Shown here piece after piece: positions 1 to 10,510 of a DNA stretch of 20,195 nt. Within the stretch, counting starts at the first letter, position 1; each line of letters opens with the position of its first letter. The notes beneath the pieces are model-generated. The model made no database searches. It was not told the origin of the DNA and saw nothing but the letters and a program-made list of their open reading frames with translations. The stretch comes from an uncultured Oscillospiraceae bacterium (GTDB taxonomy: Bacteria > Bacillota > Clostridia > Oscillospirales > Ruminococcaceae). The stretch is from assembly GCA_900552945.1 (NCBI GenBank), contig USBI01000034.1, positions 1 through 20,195 of the forward strand. The letters are read 5' to 3'. The position numbers were made by a program, and so were the translations under genes.

Positions 1-18
1 GATGTGTATAAGAGACAG
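1..18 (+). other. Tn5/Nextera transposon-end adapter remnant
   Basis: The first 18 bases equal 18 of the 19 bases of the Tn5 mosaic end used in Nextera libraries. This is a library artefact at the end of an assembled contig, not genomic sequence. Genomic sequence probably begins at about base 19. Nothing else recognisable lies between 19 and 133 except a 12-base palindrome (TGGTTTAAACCA) at 45-56 of unknown meaning. Confidence 0.93.
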
Positions 19-133
19 CCCGCTGTATTGGTGCTTACTTAAACTGGTTTAAACCAAATTATCTGGATAAGATGCGCCGAAACAGCCGCTGAAACAAACC
101 CGAGGAAAATTGTGCTTTTTACGGATTTTTTTC

Positions 134-162
134 TTTACAAATCATGCAAAATCGTATATAAT
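134..162 (+). promoter_or_regulatory. Sigma-A-type promoter of the pyr operon
   Basis: TTTACA at 134-139 and a perfect TATAAT at 157-162 are separated by 17 bases. Transcription would start near 169, giving a leader of about 160 bases that holds the PyrR hairpin and attenuator before pyrR. No experimental start is known; the call rests on the two boxes, the spacing and the position. Confidence 0.8.
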
Positions 163-179
163 AAAAGAAAATTTGACAA

Positions 180-210
180 CCTTTAAGTTGGTCCTGTGAG
201 GCTGACAAGG
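180..210 (+). promoter_or_regulatory. PyrR-binding RNA hairpin (anti-antiterminator)
   Basis: The RNA here carries the conserved PyrR-binding loop: GGTCCTGTGAGGCTGACAAGG at its core closely resembles the Bacillus binding-loop consensus. CCTT at 180-183 pairs with AAGG at 207-210 to close the lower stem. When UMP-bound PyrR holds this hairpin, the downstream terminator can form. Bases 186-192 can instead pair with 275-282 of the terminator's 5' arm with one bulged A, which would give the competing antiterminator fold. The hairpin match is seen in the sequence; the switching mechanism is established for the family and inferred here. Confidence 0.85.
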
Positions 211-273
211 CGGTCTGCTGAATGAATATGCATAGTTGCCTTTGTGGCGGTGCATCCTTCTGTTCCAGTGAGT

Positions 274-2134
<1,861 letters not shown>

Positions 2135-2158
2135 AGAAAAAGAAAGGTGAGGTACAAG

Positions 2159-3088
2159 ATGATCGACCGTTTGATTGGGCAGATTGTGAAAACCCAGAAT
2201 CCGACTGTTGCGGGGCTTGACCCGAAACTGGATTATGTTCCGGAGTTTTTGAAAGCGCAGGCGTTTGAAAAGTACGGCGCGACCCTGAAAGGCGCTGCTA
2301 AAGCGCTGCTCAACTTCAACAAGGGGCTCATTGATGAGCTGTGTGACATTGTTCCGGCCATCAAACCGCAGTGCGCTTATTATGAGATGTACGGATATCA
2401 TGGCGTAAAGACCCTTTACAAAACCATTGAATATGCCAAAAAGCGCGGCATGATGGTGATTACCGACGGAAAGAGAAACGACATCGGCACCACAATGGAA
2501 GCGTACGCGGTCGCTCATCTCGGCAGACTGGAACTGGAAGGGGATATGGTGGAACCGTTCGGCGCGGACGCGTTGACGGTCAACGGTTACCTTGGAAGCG
2601 ATGGTATCCGCTCATTGCTCGCAGTCTGCAAAGAGTACGATAAAGGCATTTTTGTTCTGGTAAAAACCTCGAACCCATCCTCCGGCGAATTGCAGGACCG
2701 ACTCATTGACGGAAAGACCGTTTACGAGACGATGGGCGCCATGTGCGAAAGCTGGGGCGAAGAACTGAGAGGAAAATATGGCTACAGCGCGGTTGGCGCG
2801 GTGGTAGGCGCGACCTACCCGAAGCAGCTTTCTGAACTGCGTGAGAAGATGCCGCACACCTTCTTCCTTGTGCCGGGTTACGGTGCGCAGGGCGGCGGAG
2901 CGGCAGACGTTGCCGGCGGGTTTGACGCAAACGGTCTGGGAGCTATCATCAACTCCTCCCGTGGCATTATGTGCGCTTACAAAAAAGAGGACTGCGCGGA
3001 AACGGATTATGCGAAAGCCGCCCGCAGAGAAGCACTTCGTATGAAAGAGGACATTCTTTCCCAGATTGGTGAAATCCGTTTGGGTTAA
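2159..3088 (+). CDS. pyrF: Orotidine 5'-phosphate decarboxylase, type 2
   Basis: Performs the last step to UMP by decarboxylating OMP. The 309-residue protein belongs to the longer type 2 subfamily: VAGLDPKLD at residues 17-25, the catalytic DGKRNDIG (D103, K105, D108) and a phosphate-binding VPGYGAQGG at 238-246. A GTG at 2147 would extend the frame by four codons, but it lies inside the Shine-Dalgarno stretch AAGAAAGGTGAGG. The ATG at 2159, six bases after that stretch, is therefore the better start. It follows pyrC by 24 bases. In Bacillus subtilis pyrF sits near the operon end next to pyrE; here it is third and pyrE is missing. Confidence 0.95.
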   Translation: MIDRLIGQIVKTQNPTVAGLDPKLDYVPEFLKAQAFEKYGATLKGAAKALLNFNKGLIDELCDIVPAIKPQCAYYEMYGYHGVKTLYKTIEYAKKRGMMVITDGKRNDIGTTMEAYAVAHLGRLELEGDMVEPFGADALTVNGYLGSDGIRSLLAVCKEYDKGIFVLVKTSNPSSGELQDRLIDGKTVYETMGAMCESWGEELRGKYGYSAVGAVVGATYPKQLSELREKMPHTFFLVPGYGAQGGGAADVAGGFDANGLGAIINSSRGIMCAYKKEDCAETDYAKAARREALRMKEDILSQIGEIRLG

Positions 3089-3131
3089 GTGATACAGTTA
3101 CACGCATTTTCGTAAAACAGTGGAGGTTCAT

Positions 3132-4220
3132 ATGGAAAAAGCATATTTGCTGCTGGCAGACGGCAGCCTTTATGAGGGCTTCAGCTTTGGAGCGAAAGGA
3201 ACAGTCATTGGAGAGACTGTTTTCACCACCGGTATGACCGGTTACCAGGAAACGCTGACCGACCCGAGTTATTACGGGCAGATTGTTACCCAGACGTTTC
3301 CGTTGATTGGTAACTACGGCACCAATCATGAGGATGGAGAATCCAGCCATTGCCATTTGAGCGGATATATTGTCCGTGAATGGTGCGAACATCCGTCCAA
3401 CTTCCGCTGTGAGGATGATATCAACAGCTTTTTGAAGGAAAAAGGTGTTATCGGCCTGTACGGGATCGATACCCGCAGCCTGACCAGAAAGCTGCGTGAA
3501 TACGGTGTTATGAACGGCATGATTACAACAGAGCCGATCACTGATAAAGAAGCGGCGCTTGAAAAGATCCGCGACTTTTACATCAAAGACGCCGTAAAAA
3601 ATGTTTCTGCCAATGAAACCTATGAACGCAAGGCGCAGGGTGAGTCAAAATATCGTGTTGTGCTTTATGACTTTGGAAGCAAGCGCAACATCGAGCGGGA
3701 ACTTGGAAAACGCGGCTGTGATGTAACTGTGGTTCCGTATAACACAACCGCAGAACAGGTCAAAGCCATGAATCCCGACGGTATTATGCTTTCCAACGGA
3801 CCTGGTGACCCGCGTGACAACATTGACATCATCATGAATATCCGTGAGCTGCTTCAAACAGGCATACCTATTTTCGGTATCTGCCTTGGTCACCAGCTGA
3901 CCGCACTGGCAAACGGTGCAGTGGTGCGCAAACTCAAATACGGCCACCGCGGAGCGAATCAGCCGGTTATCGATGTGGACCGCAGCCGCACGTTTGTTAC
4001 CAGCCAGAACCACGGTTACGCGGTAGATGGTGAAAGCATAAAAACTTCGGTTGGCGTGGTGAATTTTAAAAACGCGAATGACGGTACCTGCGAAGGTGTT
4101 CGTTATAAAAAAGTTCCGGCCTTTACCGTGCAGTTCCACCCGGAAGCGTGTGGCGGGCCGCAGGATACATCGTTTTTGTTTGACCAGTTTGTTGATATGA
4201 TGAAAAAGGGAGGAAAATAA
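3132..4220 (+). CDS. carA: Carbamoyl-phosphate synthase, small (glutaminase) subunit
   Basis: Hydrolyses glutamine and channels ammonia to CarB for carbamoyl phosphate synthesis. The 362-residue protein has the CarA-specific N-terminal domain (about 1-150) and a class I glutamine amidotransferase domain (about 174-360). The latter shows SNGPGDP at 221-227, the nucleophile C251 in GICLGHQ, and the catalytic H336 and E338 in FHPEA. A GTG at 3120 would add four residues, but TGGAGG at 3121-3126 is the ribosome binding site for the ATG at 3132. carB follows two bases after the stop. Placement in a PyrR-controlled operon points to the pyrimidine-dedicated enzyme (pyrAA in Bacillus). Confidence 0.96.
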   Translation: MEKAYLLLADGSLYEGFSFGAKGTVIGETVFTTGMTGYQETLTDPSYYGQIVTQTFPLIGNYGTNHEDGESSHCHLSGYIVREWCEHPSNFRCEDDINSFLKEKGVIGLYGIDTRSLTRKLREYGVMNGMITTEPITDKEAALEKIRDFYIKDAVKNVSANETYERKAQGESKYRVVLYDFGSKRNIERELGKRGCDVTVVPYNTTAEQVKAMNPDGIMLSNGPGDPRDNIDIIMNIRELLQTGIPIFGICLGHQLTALANGAVVRKLKYGHRGANQPVIDVDRSRTFVTSQNHGYAVDGESIKTSVGVVNFKNANDGTCEGVRYKKVPAFTVQFHPEACGGPQDTSFLFDQFVDMMKKGGK

Positions 4221-4222
4221 CA

Positions 4223-7200
4223 ATGCCGCTCAGACATGATATTAAGAAGGTACTTGTAATCGGATCCGGTCCGATCGTTATTGGTCAGGCGGCGGAATTT
4301 GACTATGCGGGCACACAGGCCTGCCGCGCCCTGAAACAGGAAGGATTGGAAGTTATTCTCATCAACTCCAACCCGGCGACCATCATGACCGACAAAAGCA
4401 TGGCGGATGAAATTTACATCGAGCCTCTTACGCTGGATGTGGTCAAACGAGTCATTGAAATCGAAAAGCCGGACAGCATTCTTTCCACGCTGGGCGGCCA
4501 GACCGGTCTGACCCTTTCCATGCAGCTTGCAGAAGAGGGATTTCTGGAGTCCCATGGGGTTAAACTGCTCGGCGCGAACCCGGAAACCATTCACCGCGCG
4601 GAAGACCGTCAGGCGTTTAAAGACACCATGGAAAAAATCGGTGAGCCGTGCATCCCGTCCAAGGTGGTCACAACGGTAGAGGATGCCGTTGAGTTTACCA
4701 ATACCATTGGTTACCCGGTCATTATCCGCCCGGCATTCACATTGGGCGGCACCGGCGGCGGTATCGTCTACAATGAAGAGGAACTGCGTGATATTTCAGA
4801 AAACGGTCTGCGCCTTTCTCCGATCACCCAGATCCTGGTTGAAAAATGTATTTCCGGTTGGAAGGAGATTGAGTTTGAGGTCATTCGTGACCGCAAAGGC
4901 AACATCATCACCGTTTGTTCCATGGAGAATATGGACCCGGTTGGTGTTCATACCGGCGACAGCATTGTTATTGCTCCGGCGGTTACTTTGTCTGACAAAG
5001 AGTATCAGATGCTTCGCACTGCTGCTCTGAACATCGTTTCCGAATTGAAGGTAGAAGGCGGCTGTAACTGCCAGTTCGCGCTCCATCCGACATCGTTTGA
5101 ATATGCGGTCATCGAGGTAAATCCGCGTGTTTCCCGTTCGTCCGCTCTGGCTTCCAAGGCGACCGGTTATCCAATCGCGAAGGTAGCGACCCGTATTGCC
5201 ATCGGCTATACGTTGGATGAGATCATCAACGCGGTCACCGGTAATACCTATGCTTGCTTTGAGCCGGCTATCGACTATGTGGTTATCAAATTCCCGAAAT
5301 GGCCGTTTGAGAAATTTGTTTACGCAAAACGTACCCTCGGCACCCAGATGATGGCAACCGGCGAGGTCATGGCAATTGGAACCTCTTTTGAACAGGCTAT
5401 GATGAAAGCGGTTCGCGGTGCGGAACTCGGCGTGGTTACCATGAATCTGAAAAAGCTGAAGGACCTTTCAACGGAAGAGATCCGCGACAAACTGCACGTT
5501 TGTGACGATGAGCGCTCTTTTGTGGTTTACGAGGCACTCAAGCGGGGTATCACACCGGAAGAGATCCACGAGATCACGATGATCGACAACTGGTTTTTGT
5601 ATAAACTTTTAAATCTCATTCATATGGAGCAGGAGCTTTCTGAAGGCAAGCTGACCGATGAGAAGTACCTCGCCGCAAAGAAACTTGGTTTCCTTGATGA
5701 GACCATTGAACAGCTTTCCGGCCAGAAGATCGAGCATCCGCGTTTCGCTTCCTACAAAATGGTTGATACCTGTGCTGCGGAATTTGCGGCAGAGACTCCT
5801 TACTTCTATTCGACCTATGATGATGAAAATGAAGCGGAGCAGTTTATTGAGGAACACAAAAACGAAGAAAAGAAAAAGGTCATTGTTTTTGGTTCCGGTC
5901 CAATCCGTATCGGACAGGGCATTGAGTTTGACTATTGCTCGGTCCACTGTGTCTGGGCGCTCAAGGAAGAAGGCTATGAAGCGGTTATCTGCAACAACAA
6001 CCCGGAAACCGTTTCCACCGACTTTGACACCGGCGACCGTCTGTATTTCGACCCGCTGACCAAAGAGGATGTGCGCAGTATTCTCGAAACCGAAAAGCCT
6101 TACGGTGTTGTGGTGCAGTTTGGTGGTCAGACAGCCATTAAGCTTGCGAAATACCTGGATGAGCTTGGCGCGAATATCCTTGGTACTTCGGCAGACAGCG
6201 TTGACGCTGCGGAAGACCGTGAGCGGTTTGATGAGCTGCTGGAGCAGTGCGGAATTCCTCGTCCGAGCGGACACACCATCTTCACCACAGAAGAGGCGCT
6301 TGCGGCTGCGGAAGATCTGGGTTATCCGGTGCTTATGCGTCCGTCTTACGTTCTCGGCGGCCAGAATATGATCATTGCTCATTCGGACAAAGACATTATT
6401 GAGTACATGAACATCATTCTTGGCAACAACATTGAAAATCCGGTTCTGATTGATAAATACCTCATGGGCGTTGAGGTTGAGGTCGACGCCATCTGCGATG
6501 GTACCGATTACCTCATTCCGGGCATCATGGAACACGTGGAACGCGCGGGTGTTCATTCGGGCGACTCCATTTCCATCTATCCGGCGCAGAACCTTTCCAA
6601 GCGTATCCGCGAAATTATTGTGGATTATACCGGCCGCCTTGCGAAAGCGCTGAATGTTGTGGGCCTTGTCAATGTGCAGTATGTTGTGTACAACGACATG
6701 GTGTATGTCATTGAAGTGAACCCCCGTTCTTCCAGAACAGTTCCGTATATCAGCAAGGTCACCGGCGTTCCGATGGTCGATCTTGCGACCAAGATCATGC
6801 TCGGTTCTTCCCTGAAGGAACTGGGCTGGGGCACCGGACTGTATCCGGAAGGCGATTATGTTGCCGTTAAGGTACCGGTGTTCAGCTTTGAAAAGCTGCA
6901 CGATGTTGATACCCACCTTGGGCCGGAAATGAAGTCTACCGGTGAGGTTCTGGGCATTGCGCACACCTTTGAAGAGGCTCTGCTCAAGGGCCTGACGGCT
7001 GCCGGTTATAAAATGAAACGTTCGGGCGGCGTGTTAATGACCGTGCGTGATTCGGACAAGCAGGAACTCATCAAAATCGCGGATAAATTCGCGACCCTCG
7101 GCTTTGAACTTTACGCAACACCGGGAACGGCGAGCACGCTTAACAAAAACATGATCGCTACCAATGTGGTGCCGAAGCATAAGGATGGTAAAAACAACGT

Positions 7201-7417
7201 CATCACTCTGCTTGACAGCGGAAAGATCGATTACGTTATCTCCACCTCGGAAAAAGGGCGTGAGCCGGCGAAAGACAGCGTAAAAATCCGCCGCAAAGCG
7301 GTTGAGCGTTCGATCGCCTGCCTGACCTCTCTGGATACGGCGAACGCCATGGCGGATAGCCTCTTGCTGGGCAAGACCGTAGGCGATGTGAAACTGGTTG
7401 ATATTACCAAGATTTAA
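4223..7417 (+). CDS. carB: Carbamoyl-phosphate synthase, large subunit
   Basis: Makes carbamoyl phosphate from bicarbonate, two ATP and ammonia delivered by CarA. The 1064-residue protein is full length and shows the expected internal duplication. The carboxyphosphate half starts with VLVIGSGPIVIGQ and has LGGTGGG near 173 and EVNPRVSRSS near 298. The carbamoyl-phosphate half starts near 552 with VIVFGSGPIRIGQ and has VLGGQNM near 710 and EVNPRSSRT near 831. The C-terminal part from about 943 is the MGS-like allosteric domain (ATPGTAST), where effectors such as UMP bind in other species. Start ATG 4223 follows GGGAGG in the carA tail, so translation is likely coupled. Confidence 0.97.
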   Translation: MPLRHDIKKVLVIGSGPIVIGQAAEFDYAGTQACRALKQEGLEVILINSNPATIMTDKSMADEIYIEPLTLDVVKRVIEIEKPDSILSTLGGQTGLTLSMQLAEEGFLESHGVKLLGANPETIHRAEDRQAFKDTMEKIGEPCIPSKVVTTVEDAVEFTNTIGYPVIIRPAFTLGGTGGGIVYNEEELRDISENGLRLSPITQILVEKCISGWKEIEFEVIRDRKGNIITVCSMENMDPVGVHTGDSIVIAPAVTLSDKEYQMLRTAALNIVSELKVEGGCNCQFALHPTSFEYAVIEVNPRVSRSSALASKATGYPIAKVATRIAIGYTLDEIINAVTGNTYACFEPAIDYVVIKFPKWPFEKFVYAKRTLGTQMMATGEVMAIGTSFEQAMMKAVRGAELGVVTMNLKKLKDLSTEEIRDKLHVCDDERSFVVYEALKRGITPEEIHEITMIDNWFLYKLLNLIHMEQELSEGKLTDEKYLAAKKLGFLDETIEQLSGQKIEHPRFASYKMVDTCAAEFAAETPYFYSTYDDENEAEQFIEEHKNEEKKKVIVFGSGPIRIGQGIEFDYCSVHCVWALKEEGYEAVICNNNPETVSTDFDTGDRLYFDPLTKEDVRSILETEKPYGVVVQFGGQTAIKLAKYLDELGANILGTSADSVDAAEDRERFDELLEQCGIPRPSGHTIFTTEEALAAAEDLGYPVLMRPSYVLGGQNMIIAHSDKDIIEYMNIILGNNIENPVLIDKYLMGVEVEVDAICDGTDYLIPGIMEHVERAGVHSGDSISIYPAQNLSKRIREIIVDYTGRLAKALNVVGLVNVQYVVYNDMVYVIEVNPRSSRTVPYISKVTGVPMVDLATKIMLGSSLKELGWGTGLYPEGDYVAVKVPVFSFEKLHDVDTHLGPEMKSTGEVLGIAHTFEEALLKGLTAAGYKMKRSGGVLMTVRDSDKQELIKIADKFATLGFELYATPGTASTLNKNMIATNVVPKHKDGKNNVITLLDSGKIDYVISTSEKGREPAKDSVKIRRKAVERSIACLTSLDTANAMADSLLLGKTVGDVKLVDITKI

Positions 7418-7429
7418 CGGAGGAAAACA

Positions 7430-8197
7430 ATGGCTCTGTTTGTTGGAAGTTATCCGCTTGTAGAGAAAAAAGAACTGGCAAACGGTTTTTATTCGTTTGT
7501 CATCCACTGTCCGGAAATGACCGCACAGGCCGTCCCGGGGCAGTTTGTGAATTTGAAGGTGCCGGAGCATTCGCTCCGCCGCCCAATCTCCATCTGTGAG
7601 ATCGACCGTGAGGCTGGGACCCTCCGCCTTGTGTTTGAGATCCGCGGTGAGGGGACGAAGGTTCTGTCCTCTATTGAACAGGGCAGTGAACTTGACCTTT
7701 TAGGTCCGCTTGGAAACGGCTTTACCATCTACCCGGGGAAAAAAGCGGTTGTAATCGGCGGCGGCATTGGTGTACCGCCCATGCTGGAGCTGGCAAAGGC
7801 TTATAACGGGCAGGCGGCGGCGATTCTCGGCTTTCGGGATGCGTCTGTCTGCATTCTGGAAGAGGATTTTAAAGCGCATTGCACTCAGACCATGCTGTAC
7901 ACCGACAACGGTACCAAAGGTGAGAAAGGTTTTGTGACCGACGGTCTGGCAAAGCTCATTGAGCAGCAGGCGCCGGAGGTTATTTATGCCTGTGGTCCGG
8001 AGATCATGCTCAAGAAAATTATTGCGATGGCAGACGAGCACAACATTCCGTGTCAGGTTTCGCTGGAACAGCGGATGGCCTGCGGCGTGGGTGCCTGCTA
8101 CGTTTGCGCCTGCCGCCTTGTCATGGATGGCGAAGAGTATTTCGGGCATGTCTGCAAGGATGGCCCGGTGTTTGATTCCAAACAGGTTGTTTTGTAA
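7430..8197 (+). CDS. pyrK: Dihydroorotate dehydrogenase B, electron transfer subunit
   Basis: Passes electrons from the PyrD flavin through a [2Fe-2S] cluster and FAD to NAD+, making PyrD a class 1B enzyme. The 255-residue protein has a ferredoxin-reductase-like fold: the FAD-binding RRPISIC is at residues 50-56 and the nucleotide-binding VIGGGIGVPP at 108-117. The iron-sulfur cysteines are C218, C223, C226 and C242 near the C terminus, close to the spacing of the Lactococcus lactis protein. A GGAGG site precedes the ATG. It lies 12 bases after carB and 12 bases before pyrD, its partner subunit. Confidence 0.95.
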   Translation: MALFVGSYPLVEKKELANGFYSFVIHCPEMTAQAVPGQFVNLKVPEHSLRRPISICEIDREAGTLRLVFEIRGEGTKVLSSIEQGSELDLLGPLGNGFTIYPGKKAVVIGGGIGVPPMLELAKAYNGQAAAILGFRDASVCILEEDFKAHCTQTMLYTDNGTKGEKGFVTDGLAKLIEQQAPEVIYACGPEIMLKKIIAMADEHNIPCQVSLEQRMACGVGACYVCACRLVMDGEEYFGHVCKDGPVFDSKQVVL

Positions 8198-8209
8198 GAG
8201 GAGGATATC

Positions 8210-9121
8210 ATGGCAGATTTAAGTGTAAACATTGCAGGTGTATCCTTCAAAAACCCGGTCATTCCCGCTTCCGGTACGTTCGGCTACGGCAGGGAATATG
8301 CGAAGTTTTATGACATTGGGCGGCTTGGCGGCATTTCGGTCAAGGGAACTACATTGGAACGCCGTGACGGCAATCCGCCGCCGCGTGTGGCAGAGACCCC
8401 TTCCGGTATGCTCAATTCGGTTGGGCTGCAAAATCCGGGTGTGGAGCATTTTATCCGGGAAGAGATTCCGTATATCCACGGCGCCGGAACGAAGATCATT
8501 GCTAACATTGCCGGTTCCACACCGGAGGATTACGCCGAAATGGCGCGCCGGCTGGATGATACCGACGTGGATATGATCGAGCTCAACATCTCCTGCCCGA
8601 ATGTAAAATGTGGCGGCGCGGCATTCGGAACCGACCCGAAGGTCGCAGGCGGAATTACCCGCCTGGTCAAGGACGCGACCAGCAAACCGGTCATGGTTAA
8701 GCTCACCCCGAATGTCACCGACATTGCGTTGATGGCGAAAGCTGTTGAAGCGGAAGGAGCGGACGCGGTTTCGCTCATCAACACCCTGCTTGGCATGCGG
8801 ATCGATATTAAGACTCGTCGGCCGGTTTTGAAAAACAACGTGGGCGGTCTTTCCGGCCCGGCTGTTTTCCCGGTTGCGGTGCGGATGGTCTGGCAGGTTG
8901 CAAACGCCGTTTCCATTCCAGTCGTCGGCATGGGCGGTATCGCTACATGGCAGGACGCGGTTGAAATGATGATGGCCGGCGCTTCCGCCATTCAGGTCGG
9001 AGCGGCGCTGTTCACCAATCCTTACGCTCCAATTGAGATCATCGACGGGCTGAATCGTTATTTGGATGAAAATGGTATCGCGAGTGTAAATGAAATCGTT
9101 GGGACGGTGCAGCCATGGTAA
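8210..9121 (+). CDS. pyrD: Dihydroorotate dehydrogenase B (NAD+), catalytic subunit
   Basis: Oxidises dihydroorotate to orotate with FMN and works in a complex with PyrK. The 303-residue TIM barrel has the substrate-loop motif NSVGLQNPG near 69-77, ELNISCPNVKCGG at 124-136 with the catalytic cysteine C129 characteristic of class 1, and the FMN-phosphate motif GMGGI in the C-terminal third. The pyrK neighbour and the cysteine base (serine in class 2) establish class 1B. AGAGGAGG precedes the ATG. The product orotate would be taken by PyrE, which is not encoded here. Its end overlaps the next gene by 7 bases. Confidence 0.95.
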   Translation: MADLSVNIAGVSFKNPVIPASGTFGYGREYAKFYDIGRLGGISVKGTTLERRDGNPPPRVAETPSGMLNSVGLQNPGVEHFIREEIPYIHGAGTKIIANIAGSTPEDYAEMARRLDDTDVDMIELNISCPNVKCGGAAFGTDPKVAGGITRLVKDATSKPVMVKLTPNVTDIALMAKAVEAEGADAVSLINTLLGMRIDIKTRRPVLKNNVGGLSGPAVFPVAVRMVWQVANAVSIPVVGMGGIATWQDAVEMMMAGASAIQVGAALFTNPYAPIEIIDGLNRYLDENGIASVNEIVGTVQPW

Positions 9122-9795
9122 CAACGGTTTACCTTGTTCGCCACGCACAGGCGGAAGGAAACGAAAAACGGCTGTTTCAAGGGCATTATAACGGCGCCGT
9201 GAGCCAGATGGGCTGGCGGCAGCTGGAACAGCTTGCAGAGTATGCAAAAACCCTTCCTCTGGAGGCGGTTTATTCCAGCCCGCTGACCCGCGCGATGGAG
9301 ACTGCGAAAGCGGTCGCGCGGTATCACGATGGCCTCACCGTACAGGTGAGAGAAGGGCTGATTGAGATCAACGGCGGCGATTGGGAAGGAAAGCCCTGGG
9401 ACTGCTTTCCGACCGATTATCCGGAAGAAAATGAGCACTGGGAAAATTCCCCTTGGCTGTTTCAGGCGCCGAACGGTGAGTCGATGCCGCAGGTGTACCG
9501 GCGGATTGTCGATGCCGTGATGGAGATTGTAAAAGAAAACGCGGGGAAAACCATTGCGGTGGTTTCGCACGGCTGTGCCATCCGAAATTTTCTCACCTTC
9601 GCTAAGGGGCTGCCGGTGGAAGGCATTACCCAAACCGGCTGGTGTGACAATACCGCTGTTTCGAAAATCGAATTTGACGGGGCATTTACCCCGCATATCA
9701 TTTATGAAAACAGTACTTCGCACCTTGCGGAGGAAACTAAGACGTTTGCCAGACAGCTCTGGTGGAAAAAACATGAACCAAAACAGGAGAAATAA
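9115..9795 (+). CDS. Histidine phosphatase family protein (phosphoglycerate-mutase-like)
   Basis: A 226-residue member of the branch 1 histidine phosphatase superfamily. The nucleophile motif is LVRHAQAEGN (R9, H10), followed by R59 in SSPLTRA, the probable acid E84, and H152 in VVSHGCAIRNF. These residues suggest an active phosphatase rather than a degenerate copy, but the substrate cannot be read from sequence. Candidates range from sugar phosphates to nucleotide or cobalamin-pathway phosphates (CobC-like). It begins 7 bases inside pyrD and ends directly against ruvX, so it is the eighth gene of the pyr transcription unit. A role linked to nucleotides is possible but only an inference from position. 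Confidence 0.85.
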   Translation: MVTTVYLVRHAQAEGNEKRLFQGHYNGAVSQMGWRQLEQLAEYAKTLPLEAVYSSPLTRAMETAKAVARYHDGLTVQVREGLIEINGGDWEGKPWDCFPTDYPEENEHWENSPWLFQAPNGESMPQVYRRIVDAVMEIVKENAGKTIAVVSHGCAIRNFLTFAKGLPVEGITQTGWCDNTAVSKIEFDGAFTPHIIYENSTSHLAEETKTFARQLWWKKHEPKQEK

Positions 9796-10224
9796 ATGAA
9801 AATCATGGCAGTTGATCTGGGTGACGCCAGAACCGGGCTCGCATGCTGCGACCGCACGGAGTTTCTTGCTTCACCCATCGGGGTCATTCACGAGACTGAT
9901 TTTGACCGGATTCTGGAACAGGTTGCAATCGCTTCGTTTGAGTACGGCGTGCAGGAGATTGTAGTCGGTTACCCGAAAAACATGAACGGCAGTGTGGGTG
10001 AACGCGCGCAGAAGTGCGAAAAGTTCGCTGAACTGTTGGGGAAACTGGTAAAGGTTCCGGTGAAATTGTGGGACGAGCGTTCCACCACCGTTTCGGCAAC
10101 CAATTACCTCAATGAAACCAACACCCGCGGCAAAAAACGCAAAGAGGTCATCGACGCGGTTGCCGCAACCATTATTTTGGAAAGTTATATGGATTACCGG
10201 AAAAATCACAAAGAAGAAGAGTGA
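9796..10224 (+). CDS. ruvX: RuvX/YqgF-family putative Holliday junction resolvase (pre-16S rRNA nuclease)
   Basis: This 142-residue protein has the RNase H-like fold of YqgF/RuvX, implicated in processing the 5' end of pre-16S rRNA and earlier proposed as a Holliday junction resolvase. Visible motifs are MAVDLGDARTG at 4-14 with the metal-binding D7, VGYPKNMNGSVGERA at 57-71, WDERSTT at 92-98 with E94, and D120 in the last conserved block. The start codon directly abuts the preceding stop and uses the AACAGGAGA ribosome binding site. It is last in the pyr transcription unit and is followed by a strong hairpin. Confidence 0.92.
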   Translation: MKIMAVDLGDARTGLACCDRTEFLASPIGVIHETDFDRILEQVAIASFEYGVQEIVVGYPKNMNGSVGERAQKCEKFAELLGKLVKVPVKLWDERSTTVSATNYLNETNTRGKKRKEVIDAVAATIILESYMDYRKNHKEEE

Positions 10225-10293
10225 TTTCTGCGGTGATTTGCAAAAATGCCCCGGCTTTAGCCGAGATGTGAAATCAAAGCAATATCGTAAGGT

Positions 10294-10325
10294 GGCGGTA
10301 CAGCCGGAAGGCTGTACCGCCGTTT
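10294..10325 (+). terminator. Hairpin ending the pyr-ruvX transcription unit
   Basis: A perfect 12-base inverted repeat (GGCGGTACAGCC with GGCTGTACCGCC) closes a GGAA tetraloop and is followed by only four T residues (10323-10326). It lies about 70 bases after the ruvX stop. The stem is very stable but the T run is short, so it may terminate inefficiently or serve mainly as a 3' end stabiliser. Confidence 0.6.
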
Positions 10326-10510
10326 TGCGTTGTCAGCTTGTTTCCCTTTTTGGTTTTCGTTCCGAGTCTGCCGTTGAGGTAATGCGATTCTGCTTTTGGA
10401 GCCTCCCTTTTCGGTCTAACAATTTTGTAAATTATTTTTTAAATATTGATGAAAAAAGTCTCGAAATCAAATTATCAGCATGATAGAACGCACTTGAAAG
10501 GCTATACAAA

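Noticed and set aside
45..56. 12-base palindrome TGGTTTAAACCA upstream of the pyr promoter as an operator
   Set aside because: It lies about 80 bases before the -35 box and close to the untrimmed contig end; no supporting context.
5609..6964. Long minus-strand open frame (451 codons) opposite carB
   Set aside because: A shadow of carB codon usage: it is rich in His, Asn and Arg as expected for antisense, and carB is a full-length, clearly conserved gene.
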